A DNA stretch of 37,745 nucleotides, from the NCBI GenBank assembly GCA_029052015.1, contig JAIDJW010000005.1:1-37745 (forward strand), read 5' to 3'. The notes under the pieces are model-generated. The model was not told where the DNA came from. It ran no database searches and saw only the letters and a list, made by a program, of their open reading frames with translations. Shown here in pieces: positions 27,451-36,100 of this stretch (positions within the stretch are counted from its first letter, which is position 1; the number at the start of each line of letters is the position of its first letter). Origin of the DNA: Paramuribaculum sp. GTDB lineage: Bacteria > Bacteroidota > Bacteroidia > Bacteroidales > Muribaculaceae. Made by a program: the position numbers and the translations under genes.

Positions 27451-27613
27451 GGCGCGGCATGCCGCGCACACAGAAGACTAATAGGCTCGCGGGAGAAAAC
27501 GGCGGTTGAAAACCGCCGACCCATAGGCAAGCCGCGCACACAGAAGACTAATTGGCTCGCGGGAGAAAACGGCGGTTAATTATCGCGGTTTCTTTGCTAG
27601 CAAAGAAACCGCC
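27451..27613 (-). repeat. Dispersed intergenic composite repeat, copy C: 70-bp tandem duplication of module 2 plus full and shortened module 1
   Basis: GCCGCGCACACAGAAGACTAATAGGCTCGCGGGAGAAAACGGCGGTT (27461) and GCCGCGCACACAGAAGACTAATTGGCTCGCGGGAGAAAACGGCGGTT (27531) differ at one base; 27571-27613 reverse complement is GGCGGTTTCTTTGCTAGCAAAGAAACCGCGATAATTAACCGCC (module 1). Confidence 0.85.
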
Positions 27614-27658
27614 AATCCATATATAATTATAAATCAATCAAATAATACAGGAGTGTTT

Positions 27659-30600
27659 ATGAAAAAGTTATTCGCATGGCTGATGAGTGCAGCATTAGCG
27701 CTTATGCCACAGGTGGCGAATGCGGATGTCATTGAGTTTAATCTCACCGAGGCATTCGACAATCGTGACATGACAGGTTATTTTTATAACTATGATCCTA
27801 ACGATGAGACCAAAGGCAAATTCTTTATTGAAACAAACGGGCTGCTGCCTTCAATCGGAGCTCCGAGAACCTTGAGCCGCGTATTTACAGCGAGCAACGG
27901 CAAAGAGTACAGACTTGTATTGGACTTTAAAAACAGAGACCAGTATCCTAATAATATAAGTGTTTCAAGCAACACGTATTCCGGATCAATATATATATCA
28001 TTCAAAGACAATATTGTATTTGATATTTATATCTTAAACAAGGTTGGCAAAAAGGCTGCAAACCTCAGTCAAATATGGCTTTATCCTGTAGGCAGCTATA
28101 TAAATTCTCAGGCACCAAACATATTGATACAGGATGGTGTGACTAACCAGCAAAAAGATATTCAAAACGCCAATTCATCAAGCGCATACGTGCGCTGGTA
28201 TCCCAAAAACGGTACAAAATCCGACATCGCCAATCTAAAAATCGGAAATACTGAGATAACAAGTTTTGGAGACACAAGATTCTATCTGGGAAAAACCAGA
28301 GTAATCTACACTTTGTTGCCGACGGAGCCGGAGGCGCCGGTGCTGAGCGCGGTGAGCGGCAAGAAGCCGGACAAGGACGGGGTAATAAATTTCGTAAATT
28401 CGATTGATATCCAGGCGAGTATCAACGAACTTGACGAGGGTAACGGCATAGAGCTGTATGGCGAGGAAGTGGAGACGGGCAGCACCAAGCAGCAACCGGA
28501 CGTCACCGACGCCAACAAAGTGGACGACAAGGCTATAATAAGCATAGCCAATAGCTGCCGCTATATGCTCATGGCAAAGAATCCTGCGGGAACAGACCTG
28601 ACAAGCCCGGTGACGGAGCTGACATTCAACCGCCTGGAGGCTAAGGGCTACGAGAGCATCAGAGCGCTGACAGGCATCACTCCGGGGGCAACTCCGCCGA
28701 CTTCCAACAGCAATGACCGCGAGGTGGTGACTTTCAGCCGCCCGCTGCTTGTGGAGGGCGTGTATGCTACAAATCAAAACAATATCACCTTCATATATCT
28801 GCGCGACAGCGCGGGCGACATGATTCGCGCTGTGTGTGCCAGCAACGCTATGCCCGGGGGCATCTACGCCGGAGAGTATCTGCCGGCAAACGGCTTTGCA
28901 GGACGCTATATCCACAACGCGGGCATGCCTGAAATCGAAGTGAGCGATTTCACCAAGTATTTTTGCCCGACGACAGCGACAATAAATGGTGTGGAGGGTT
29001 TTCCCGCCACCGAGGAGCGCATGAACAGCGAGCTTGAGGCAGGCAAGCGCATTGTGAGCGAGAGCGATTTCAACAGGCATCTGCTGCTGAGCCATCTGAC
29101 ATACGCGGAGAATAACAGGGTGACCGATGCCAACGGCAACAGCTACCAGCTGTATCCCCGCTTCCAGGATTATGAGGTGGAGAGCCACGAGGCGGGCACT
29201 GCGGTGTATCTCGACTGCTATGTGGGCAAGACTGCCGACGGCATCATGCTCATACCGGTGAAGACGCTCGTGTGCGCGCCGACACCGATAGCGCGCTTCA
29301 AAAACGGCAACCGGATAAGCGGCGATGTGCATATAGTGAAGGTTGACGCGCAGCATCCCATCGAGTGGGAACTAATCAAACCGGAAAACGGCAACTACAG
29401 CTATCTGTGCAATGTTGACGGCTACAACTGGATGGCAGCCCCGCAGCCGGTTAATTTCAGCGACTTCAAGGGCACTCTGCCAGACGGCAGAAAGTATTGC
29501 GACCTGGTAATCTCCGCCAATATCGGCGGGGAATATAATCCGCTGACCTCTACTGTCGAGAAGATACGCTTCATCATAGAGAAGGCGCGCGAAGCGGGAA
29601 GCATCAAGGATTTCAAGGACGCGCTGCTCGACAGCGAGGGCAATGTGAAGATAGACGCCCGAATGAGCGACTATTACCTGATAGGCGGCAATGTGGTAAT
29701 CGAAGCGAAGACAGACTATTATCTGTATGTGCGCGACAATGTTGAGAACGCGAGCTCGCGCAACCATCTGCTGATATACAACCCCAACAAGTGGGACAAT
29801 CCTCAGATCGTGGACTCCAAGGGCCAGAGCCGCAGCCTGGCTGTCGGGGATGTGATAAGCGGATTCGTGATGAAGCCCGACCTTACTCCTCAGGGCAACC
29901 TGCGTGGGCGAGGCGAGGGATTTGCCCGCACCTATGGCGTGGTGACAGCCCCCGGCACAGTGCAGCCCGCCACCCTGACCGAGGTTGAGGTGTGTCAGTG
30001 CGAGGGTCAGCCCGGTGAGGAGCCTCACGAGAGCTATTACAAGAACTTCACCTACACCGGTGCAGACCGGATGATGCATTTCCGCTTCAAGAACGTGACT
30101 GTGAGCAACCGCCCGAATCCGGCATACGCCGACGCGGAGGAGCTTGAGGACGGCACGAGGGTGGATGAAAACGGTGAGATTGTCGACGAGCTGATATACA
30201 CTCTCGAGCTGGGCACTCCGCTGGATATGCGCTTCAATGTGTTTACCAGCCGTCGCGGCGGCTGGGTGACGAGCTACACCGAGGGCGTGCAGTACACCAT
30301 CGAAGGTGTGCTCGTGCAGGACAAGCTGCGGAGCCCGAGCGGCTTCTCGCTGGCGATGATAGATTTCAGCACCGCAGACCAGGCTCTTGCCCCTGCAAGG
30401 ATATATATGGAGGGACTCGAGGATGCTACTCCCGACTCCAACGGCGAGATAGGCTATATCAGCGCGGGCAAAGTGTTTATCGACAAAGCCGAGGGCGCGC
30501 GGGAGAATGCGGTGATTTACTACACTCTCGACGGCAGCGACCCCAAAACCAACAGACACCGCTCGGTGTATGACGCTACGCAGGGCATAGCGCTGCCTGA

Positions 30601-32098
30601 CAACATGAAGGTTGTGAGCGTGAGAGCATATGCTGCATGGCCCGGAGCGAGCCCGAGCGCAGAAAAGAACATGAAATTCCGCCGCGAGTCGGAGGAGTTT
30701 ACCTATATTCTCAACTTCCTGAGCCAGGCGCAGGAGGGACTGCCATATCACTTCAACGGACATGCGAGAGTAGTTGCCATCGGCGGCGAATATATGTTTG
30801 TGCGCGGCACCCAGGGCCATTATCTGGCGCTCCACCGTCCCGGCGGCGACTGGAGCGGCTATAAGCAGGGCCAGTATGTGAGCGACCTGGTTGTTGCCGT
30901 GGAGAAGGTGGGCGCAGACAAGATTGTTCGCGGCGCGATTGTCAGCGACGCATACGCTCCGTTCCTCACCCCCGGCAGCGCTGCCAAACCCGACGGACTG
31001 AAAGAAGAGATAGCGGTGACCCAGCGCGAGATAGCCGACCAGATAGACGAGGTTAGCGCAGCCAATGCGCGGAGGCTTGTGACAGTGCGCAATGTTGCTC
31101 TGGATGGAGTGGAGTTTGAGGCTGAGATAAGCTCCCAGGTCACGGAGTGGACTCTGATTCCCAACCAGGGACATGACATAAGCAAAGCTGTGAGAATCAA
31201 CTACAGCGTGCTCGCGTTTGAAATGCCTGAAAAGGGCACCGAAGGAAGGTATTACAATGTGACAGGCTTTGTGATGCTTGACGAGAACGGCATCCCTGAG
31301 ATATGGCCCACGGCGATAGACCGCATCGAAAACGCGGACGCACCGGCAGTGAGCGCCGACAGCGAGTCGTTGCTGACACAGACGGGGGTAAATTCCTATG
31401 TTCTGGAATTTTATCCGAGCGCGGTAGTGAGCCTCAACTACAACGGCAAGAACGCTTCAAAAGCCACTATCCGCTACATATTCACCAGAGACGAGAGCGC
31501 ACCGGACGAAAACGCGCGGTGGAATGTGTACGGCCAGCCCTTCAGCGTGAGCGGCAACGGCTATATCCACGCATACGTGGAGGTGGCCGGCATGGAGGCG
31601 AGCGGCCACACCCACATAGAGCTTGTCAGGACGCAGAAGCATATCAGCGGCGGCGTGACCTACAGCATGATAAAGGATGGCGAGGGAAGCGCTAAGGTTG
31701 AGCTGAAACCTATCGACAATCTGACCGCGGGCAGCTATGCGATATACTATTCGACTGACTACAACACCGCTCCGGCAGTGAGCGAGGCTATGCGCTACAC
31801 AAGCCCGTTTGCCGTGCCTGAGAGCGGAGTGGTGCTTGCGATACTTGTCGAGGAGGGCAAGCGCCCGAGCGAGGTGCAGACCATGAATGTGTGGCACTTC
31901 GGCGAATCGACCGGCATTGACGGCATCAGCGGCTCCGAAGGAGAGAGTGAAGTGAGAGTTGACGGCGACAGCATCATCGCTCCGCAGGGCAGCGAGGTGT
32001 ATGACCTGAGCGGCAGACGGGTGCAGCCCGGCGGTCTTGCAAGCGGGGTGTATGTGGTAAGACTCCCCGGCGGCAAGGCTGTGAAGGTGAGAATCTGA
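27659..32098 (+). CDS. Very large secreted protein paralogous to the first CDS; chitobiase-C-like and OB-like repeats, T9SS sorting-like C-terminus
   Basis: Signal MKKLFAWLMSAALALMPQVANA; AVIYYTLDGSDP; GEYMFVRGTQGHYLAL parallels GEYMFVAGSVGHFLPI of the first CDS; C-terminus DSIIAPQGSEVYDLSGRRVQPGGLASGVYVVRLPGGKAVKVRI. Confidence 0.93.
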   Translation: MKKLFAWLMSAALALMPQVANADVIEFNLTEAFDNRDMTGYFYNYDPNDETKGKFFIETNGLLPSIGAPRTLSRVFTASNGKEYRLVLDFKNRDQYPNNISVSSNTYSGSIYISFKDNIVFDIYILNKVGKKAANLSQIWLYPVGSYINSQAPNILIQDGVTNQQKDIQNANSSSAYVRWYPKNGTKSDIANLKIGNTEITSFGDTRFYLGKTRVIYTLLPTEPEAPVLSAVSGKKPDKDGVINFVNSIDIQASINELDEGNGIELYGEEVETGSTKQQPDVTDANKVDDKAIISIANSCRYMLMAKNPAGTDLTSPVTELTFNRLEAKGYESIRALTGITPGATPPTSNSNDREVVTFSRPLLVEGVYATNQNNITFIYLRDSAGDMIRAVCASNAMPGGIYAGEYLPANGFAGRYIHNAGMPEIEVSDFTKYFCPTTATINGVEGFPATEERMNSELEAGKRIVSESDFNRHLLLSHLTYAENNRVTDANGNSYQLYPRFQDYEVESHEAGTAVYLDCYVGKTADGIMLIPVKTLVCAPTPIARFKNGNRISGDVHIVKVDAQHPIEWELIKPENGNYSYLCNVDGYNWMAAPQPVNFSDFKGTLPDGRKYCDLVISANIGGEYNPLTSTVEKIRFIIEKAREAGSIKDFKDALLDSEGNVKIDARMSDYYLIGGNVVIEAKTDYYLYVRDNVENASSRNHLLIYNPNKWDNPQIVDSKGQSRSLAVGDVISGFVMKPDLTPQGNLRGRGEGFARTYGVVTAPGTVQPATLTEVEVCQCEGQPGEEPHESYYKNFTYTGADRMMHFRFKNVTVSNRPNPAYADAEELEDGTRVDENGEIVDELIYTLELGTPLDMRFNVFTSRRGGWVTSYTEGVQYTIEGVLVQDKLRSPSGFSLAMIDFSTADQALAPARIYMEGLEDATPDSNGEIGYISAGKVFIDKAEGARENAVIYYTLDGSDPKTNRHRSVYDATQGIALPDNMKVVSVRAYAAWPGASPSAEKNMKFRRESEEFTYILNFLSQAQEGLPYHFNGHARVVAIGGEYMFVRGTQGHYLALHRPGGDWSGYKQGQYVSDLVVAVEKVGADKIVRGAIVSDAYAPFLTPGSAAKPDGLKEEIAVTQREIADQIDEVSAANARRLVTVRNVALDGVEFEAEISSQVTEWTLIPNQGHDISKAVRINYSVLAFEMPEKGTEGRYYNVTGFVMLDENGIPEIWPTAIDRIENADAPAVSADSESLLTQTGVNSYVLEFYPSAVVSLNYNGKNASKATIRYIFTRDESAPDENARWNVYGQPFSVSGNGYIHAYVEVAGMEASGHTHIELVRTQKHISGGVTYSMIKDGEGSAKVELKPIDNLTAGSYAIYYSTDYNTAPAVSEAMRYTSPFAVPESGVVLAILVEEGKRPSEVQTMNVWHFGESTGIDGISGSEGESEVRVDGDSIIAPQGSEVYDLSGRRVQPGGLASGVYVVRLPGGKAVKVRI

Positions 32099-32100
32099 CG

Positions 32101-32165
32101 CCGGCGCGACAAGCCGCGCACACCGGAAAACAAACTCGCTCGCTAAAGCTCGCGGCGGGAAACAA
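32101..32165 (-). repeat. Dispersed intergenic repeat, module 2 copy D
   Basis: CCGGCGCGACAAGCCGCGCACACCGGAAAACAAACTCGCTCGCTAAAGCTCGCGGCGGGAAAC; shares the CGCGCACAC...CTCGCGG(C)GGGA core with copy C. Confidence 0.65.
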
Positions 32166-32176
32166 ATGAAGGACAA

Positions 32177-32224
32177 AAGGCAGCTGCCTTAGCTTTTATA
32201 GCTGAGGTAGCTGCCTTATTTTAT
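32177..32224 (+). terminator. Rho-independent-like terminator
   Basis: AAGGCAGCTGCCTTAGCT-TTTAT-AGCTGAGGTAGCTGCCTT, near-perfect 18-bp stem, followed by ATTTTATGG. Confidence 0.75.
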
Positions 32225-32246
32225 GGGTTGTTTGACAAAAAAAAGC

Positions 32247-32254
32247 TATATTTG
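32247..32254 (+). promoter_or_regulatory. TAnnTTTG promoter box (TATATTTG) for ileS operon
   Basis: TATATTTGCAC 30 bp upstream of ATG 32284. Confidence 0.65.
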
Positions 32255-32283
32255 CACTTTAAAATGGAAAAGCATTTGAGAAA

Positions 32284-35200
32284 ATGAGTAAATTCACTGA
32301 GTACGACCGTTTTAACCTGTCGGATATAAATAAGGAAGTGCTGGGCAAATGGAATGCCGAAGGGCTTTTCGAGCGCAGCGTAAAAGAGAGGGAGGGTTGC
32401 CCTTCATTTGTGTTTTACGAAGGTCCTCCTTCTGCCAACGGTATGCCGGGAATCCACCATGTGATGGCGCGCACCATCAAGGATATATTCTGCCGCTACA
32501 AGACAATGAAAGGCTTTCATGTCAAGCGCAAGGCGGGTTGGGACACCCACGGACTGCCTGTTGAGCTGGGCGTAGAGAAGAGCCTGGGCATCACCAAGGA
32601 GGATATCGGCAAGAAGATTTCGGTGGATGACTACAACGCGGCATGCCGCAGCGAGGTGATGAAGTATACCCGCGAGTGGGAGGCTCTCACCAATTCTATG
32701 GGCTACTGGGTGGATATGACCGACCCTTACATCACTTACGACAACAGATATATCGAGAGCGTGTGGTGGCTGCTGAAGCAGCTCTACGACAAGGGCTATC
32801 TCTACAAGGGCTACACCATACAGCCCTACTCGCCGGCAGCCGGAACGGGCCTGAGCTCGCACGAGCTGAACCAGCCGGGATGCTACCGCGATGTGAAGGA
32901 CACCACCTGCATAGCGCAGTTTGAGGTCACAAGCCCAACCCCGGCGATGACCGGCTGGGGCAAGCCTTATTTCCTGGCATGGACAACAACTCCGTGGACT
33001 CTGCCGAGCAACACCGCCCTGGCTGTGGGCCCGGCAATCAAATATGTCATAGCACGCACCTACAATCCCTACAGCGGAGAGAAGGTGACCGTTGTGCTCG
33101 CCGAGGAGCTGGTCAGCAGCGTGCTCGGCGGCAAGGGCGCGGATGTCGCGCTTGACGAGTACAAGAAGGGGGACAAGGTTGTGCCCTACCAGATTGTCGG
33201 CACCGCAACTGGCAGCGAGCTCACCGGCATCACTTATAAGCAGCTCATACCGTGGGTAAATCCGGGCGAAGGCGCCTTCCGCGTTATTCCCGGCGACTAT
33301 GTCACCACCGCGGACGGCACGGGCATAGTGCATATCGCCGGCACTTTCGGCGCGGACGACCTGCGCGTGTCGAAGCAAAACGGCGTGCCGCCGCTGCATC
33401 TCATTGACCGCGACGGCAATATCCGCCCGATGGTTGACCTCACCGGCCGCTTCTACCGCATAGAAGACCTCAGCCCCGAGTTCGTGAAAACCAATGTAGA
33501 TGTCGAGGCCTACACCCCCTGGGCGGGCAAGTATGTGAAAAACGCATACAATCCGGACGCAGCCGAAAATGCCGAGACTCTTGATGTTGAGCTGTGCATG
33601 ATGCTCAAGCAGCAGGGTCTCGCATTCAAGATAGAGAAGCATACCCACAGCTATCCCCACTGCTGGCGCACCGACAAGCCGGTGCTGTACTACCCGCTCG
33701 ACAGCTGGTTTATCCGCACCACGGCGGCGCGCGAAAAGCTGATGGACCTCAACACCACCATCAAGTGGAAGCCGCAGAGCACCGGCAGCGGCCGCTTCGG
33801 CAAGTGGCTGGAAAATCTTCAGGACTGGAACCTGAGCCGCAGCCGCTACTGGGGCACTCCCCTGCCGATATGGCGCACCGAGGACGCCGCTGAGGAGATA
33901 TGCATCGACAGCGTGGAGAGTCTTTTCGCCGAGATAGACAAGGCTGTGGCTGCGGGAGTGATGAAGAGCAATCCTTACCGTGACCGCGGATTCACTCCGG
34001 GCGACTACTCCAAGGCTAATTATGAGAAAATTGACCTGCACAGACCTTACGTCGACGATATAGTGCTCGTGTCCCCCTCCGGCAAGCCGATGAGAAGGGA
34101 GAGCGACTTGATTGACGTGTGGTTTGACAGCGGCTCGATGCCCTACGCGCAGATTCACTATCCGTTCGAAAACAAGGAGGCGTTTGACTCCGGCGAGCTT
34201 TTCCCCGCCGACTTCATTGCCGAGGGCGTCGACCAGACCCGCGGCTGGTTCTTCACGCTCCACGCGATTGCGGGCATGGTGTTCGGCGACAAGGCATACA
34301 AGGCAGTTGTGAGCAACGGACTCGTGCTCGACAAGGAGGGCAACAAGATGTCGAAGCGTCTCGGCAACGCCGTCAATCCCTTCGAAGCGATAGAGAAATT
34401 CGGCAGCGACCCGCTGAGATGGTACATGATTGCCAACTCGTCGCCATGGGACAACCTGAAGTTTGACGAGGCGGGAGTGCAGGAAGTTGCCCGCAAACTG
34501 TTTGCAACCTTATATAATACATATTCATTCTTCGCGCTCTACGCCAATGTCGACCAGTTTGACCCGACTGCCGAGCAGATACCTGTGAGCGAGCGCCCGG
34601 AGATTGACCGCTGGATACTGTCGCTGCTCAACAGCCTCATCAAGGAGGTTGACGAGTCGCTTGATGACTACGAGCCCACAAAAGCTGCCAGAGCCATCAA
34701 TGAATTTGTGTGCGACAACCTGAGCAACTGGTATGTGCGCCTCAACCGCAAGCGCTTCTGGGGCGGCGATATGGATGCCGACAAGCTGAGCGCTTACCAG
34801 ACACTCTACACCTGCCTGCGCACCGTGGCGCTGATTATAGCGCCGATAGCGCCCTTCTTTGCCGACCGGCTGTTCTGCGACCTCACCGCTGCCGCGGGCG
34901 AGAGCAAGTCGGTGCACCTCACCCTCTTCCCCGAGTCAGACTCCGCACTGATAGACAAGGCTCTGGAGGAGCGTATGCACCTTGCGCAGACCATCACCTC
35001 GATGGTGCTCGCGCTGCGCCGCAAGGCCAACATAAAGGTGCGCCAGCCGCTGCAGGCAATCATGGTGCCCGCGCTCAACGACTCTATGCGCAGCGCGCTC
35101 GAAAGCATCAAGCCTCTGCTGCTCGGCGAGGTAAACGTTAAGGAGCTGCAGATTGCCGACGGAAGCGGCGACGGCATCCTCGTCAAGAGAGTGAAGCCCG

Positions 35201-35709
35201 ACTTCAAGAAGCTCGGCCCGAAATTCGGCAAGGCCATGAAGCAGGTGGCTGCCGCCGTGCAGGCCATGAGCCAGGAAGCCATAGCGCGCCTGGAGAGCGA
35301 CGGCAAGGTAGAGCTCGACGCTGCCGGCACTCCGGCTGTGATAGAGCTGTGCGACGTGGAAATCATCTCGGAAGACATCCCCGGCTGGCTTGTTGCCAAC
35401 GAAGGAGCCGTGACTGTTGCTCTCGATGTCACAGTCACAGAGGAGCTGCGCCGCGAAGGCATTGCGCGCGACATTGTCAACCGCGTGCAGAACATCCGCA
35501 AGAGCCGCGGATTCGACATAACCGACCGAATCACCCTTGTGTTCGAGCCGAATGCCGAGACCGATGCCGCTGTGAGCGAATATGCCGGCTATATTGCGCG
35601 TCAGGTGCTTGCAGACAGCGTGGTTACAGCTCCAGTGGATGAACTTGCCGGGGTAGAGAACCTTGACCTTGACGGCACCGTTGTAAAGGTAGCAGTCAAT
35701 AAAGTATGA
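32284..35709 (+). CDS. ileS: Isoleucine--tRNA ligase
   Basis: YEGPPSANGMPGIHHVMART (HIGH-like), GWDTHGLPVELGVEKSLG, DKEGNKMSKRLGN (KMSKS). Confidence 0.98.
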   Translation: MSKFTEYDRFNLSDINKEVLGKWNAEGLFERSVKEREGCPSFVFYEGPPSANGMPGIHHVMARTIKDIFCRYKTMKGFHVKRKAGWDTHGLPVELGVEKSLGITKEDIGKKISVDDYNAACRSEVMKYTREWEALTNSMGYWVDMTDPYITYDNRYIESVWWLLKQLYDKGYLYKGYTIQPYSPAAGTGLSSHELNQPGCYRDVKDTTCIAQFEVTSPTPAMTGWGKPYFLAWTTTPWTLPSNTALAVGPAIKYVIARTYNPYSGEKVTVVLAEELVSSVLGGKGADVALDEYKKGDKVVPYQIVGTATGSELTGITYKQLIPWVNPGEGAFRVIPGDYVTTADGTGIVHIAGTFGADDLRVSKQNGVPPLHLIDRDGNIRPMVDLTGRFYRIEDLSPEFVKTNVDVEAYTPWAGKYVKNAYNPDAAENAETLDVELCMMLKQQGLAFKIEKHTHSYPHCWRTDKPVLYYPLDSWFIRTTAAREKLMDLNTTIKWKPQSTGSGRFGKWLENLQDWNLSRSRYWGTPLPIWRTEDAAEEICIDSVESLFAEIDKAVAAGVMKSNPYRDRGFTPGDYSKANYEKIDLHRPYVDDIVLVSPSGKPMRRESDLIDVWFDSGSMPYAQIHYPFENKEAFDSGELFPADFIAEGVDQTRGWFFTLHAIAGMVFGDKAYKAVVSNGLVLDKEGNKMSKRLGNAVNPFEAIEKFGSDPLRWYMIANSSPWDNLKFDEAGVQEVARKLFATLYNTYSFFALYANVDQFDPTAEQIPVSERPEIDRWILSLLNSLIKEVDESLDDYEPTKAARAINEFVCDNLSNWYVRLNRKRFWGGDMDADKLSAYQTLYTCLRTVALIIAPIAPFFADRLFCDLTAAAGESKSVHLTLFPESDSALIDKALEERMHLAQTITSMVLALRRKANIKVRQPLQAIMVPALNDSMRSALESIKPLLLGEVNVKELQIADGSGDGILVKRVKPDFKKLGPKFGKAMKQVAAAVQAMSQEAIARLESDGKVELDAAGTPAVIELCDVEIISEDIPGWLVANEGAVTVALDVTVTEELRREGIARDIVNRVQNIRKSRGFDITDRITLVFEPNAETDAAVSEYAGYIARQVLADSVVTAPVDELAGVENLDLDGTVVKVAVNKV

Positions 35710-35713
35710 TACT

Positions 35714-36100
35714 ATGAGCGAAAAAAAGACAAGATACAGCGACGAAGAGCTCCAGGAGTTCAAGACTCTCATTCTGGAGAAACTTGAGAAGGCACAGCAC
35801 GACTACGAGCTGCTCAAGGCCGATGTGACCAACAACGAGGGCAACGACATTGCCGACACCTCGCCGACATTCAAAATCCTTGAAGAGGGTGCGAGCACTC
35901 TCGGCAAAGAGGAGGCCGGACGCCTGGCACAGAGGCAGATGAAATTCATCCAGCACCTTCAGGCAGCTCTCGTGCGCATCGAAAACAAAACCTACGGCAT
36001 CTGCCGCGCTACCGGCGAGCTCATACCCAAGGAGCGTCTGCGCGCGGTGCCCCACGCCACTCTCGGCATAGACCAGAAGACCCAGAACACCAAGCATTGA
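35714..36100 (+). CDS. TraR/DksA C4-type zinc-finger-like protein (Cys-depleted)
   Basis: NKTYGICRATGELIPKERLRAVPHATLGID is the DksA/TraR C-terminal signature with only one Cys. Confidence 0.9.
   Translation: MSEKKTRYSDEELQEFKTLILEKLEKAQHDYELLKADVTNNEGNDIADTSPTFKILEEGASTLGKEEAGRLAQRQMKFIQHLQAALVRIENKTYGICRATGELIPKERLRAVPHATLGIDQKTQNTKH

Noticed and set aside
27397-27579. 60-aa plus-strand ORF (MCKVRWRRRGIFCENAYFG...)
   Set aside because: Lies in the tandem repeat region; repeated peptide reflects DNA duplication, with no other coding evidence.
27451-27613. Possible CRISPR array from the repeated GCCGCGCACACAGAAGACTAAT blocks
   Set aside because: Only two copies, 70-bp period with related rather than unique spacers, and similar modules are dispersed elsewhere; no cas genes.
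29372-31174. 600-aa minus-strand ORF
   Set aside because: Antisense to the second giant T9SS-like protein; no recognisable motifs, His/Ala/Val-rich shadow translation.
3-32098. Two large T9SS-like proteins as boundaries of a mobile island
   Set aside because: The intervening genes are core housekeeping functions (ribosomal proteins, tsf, glmM), with no integrase, transposase or att-like direct repeats seen.
32404-34263. 619-aa minus-strand ORF
   Set aside because: Entirely antisense to ileS; an artefact of high-GC codon usage.
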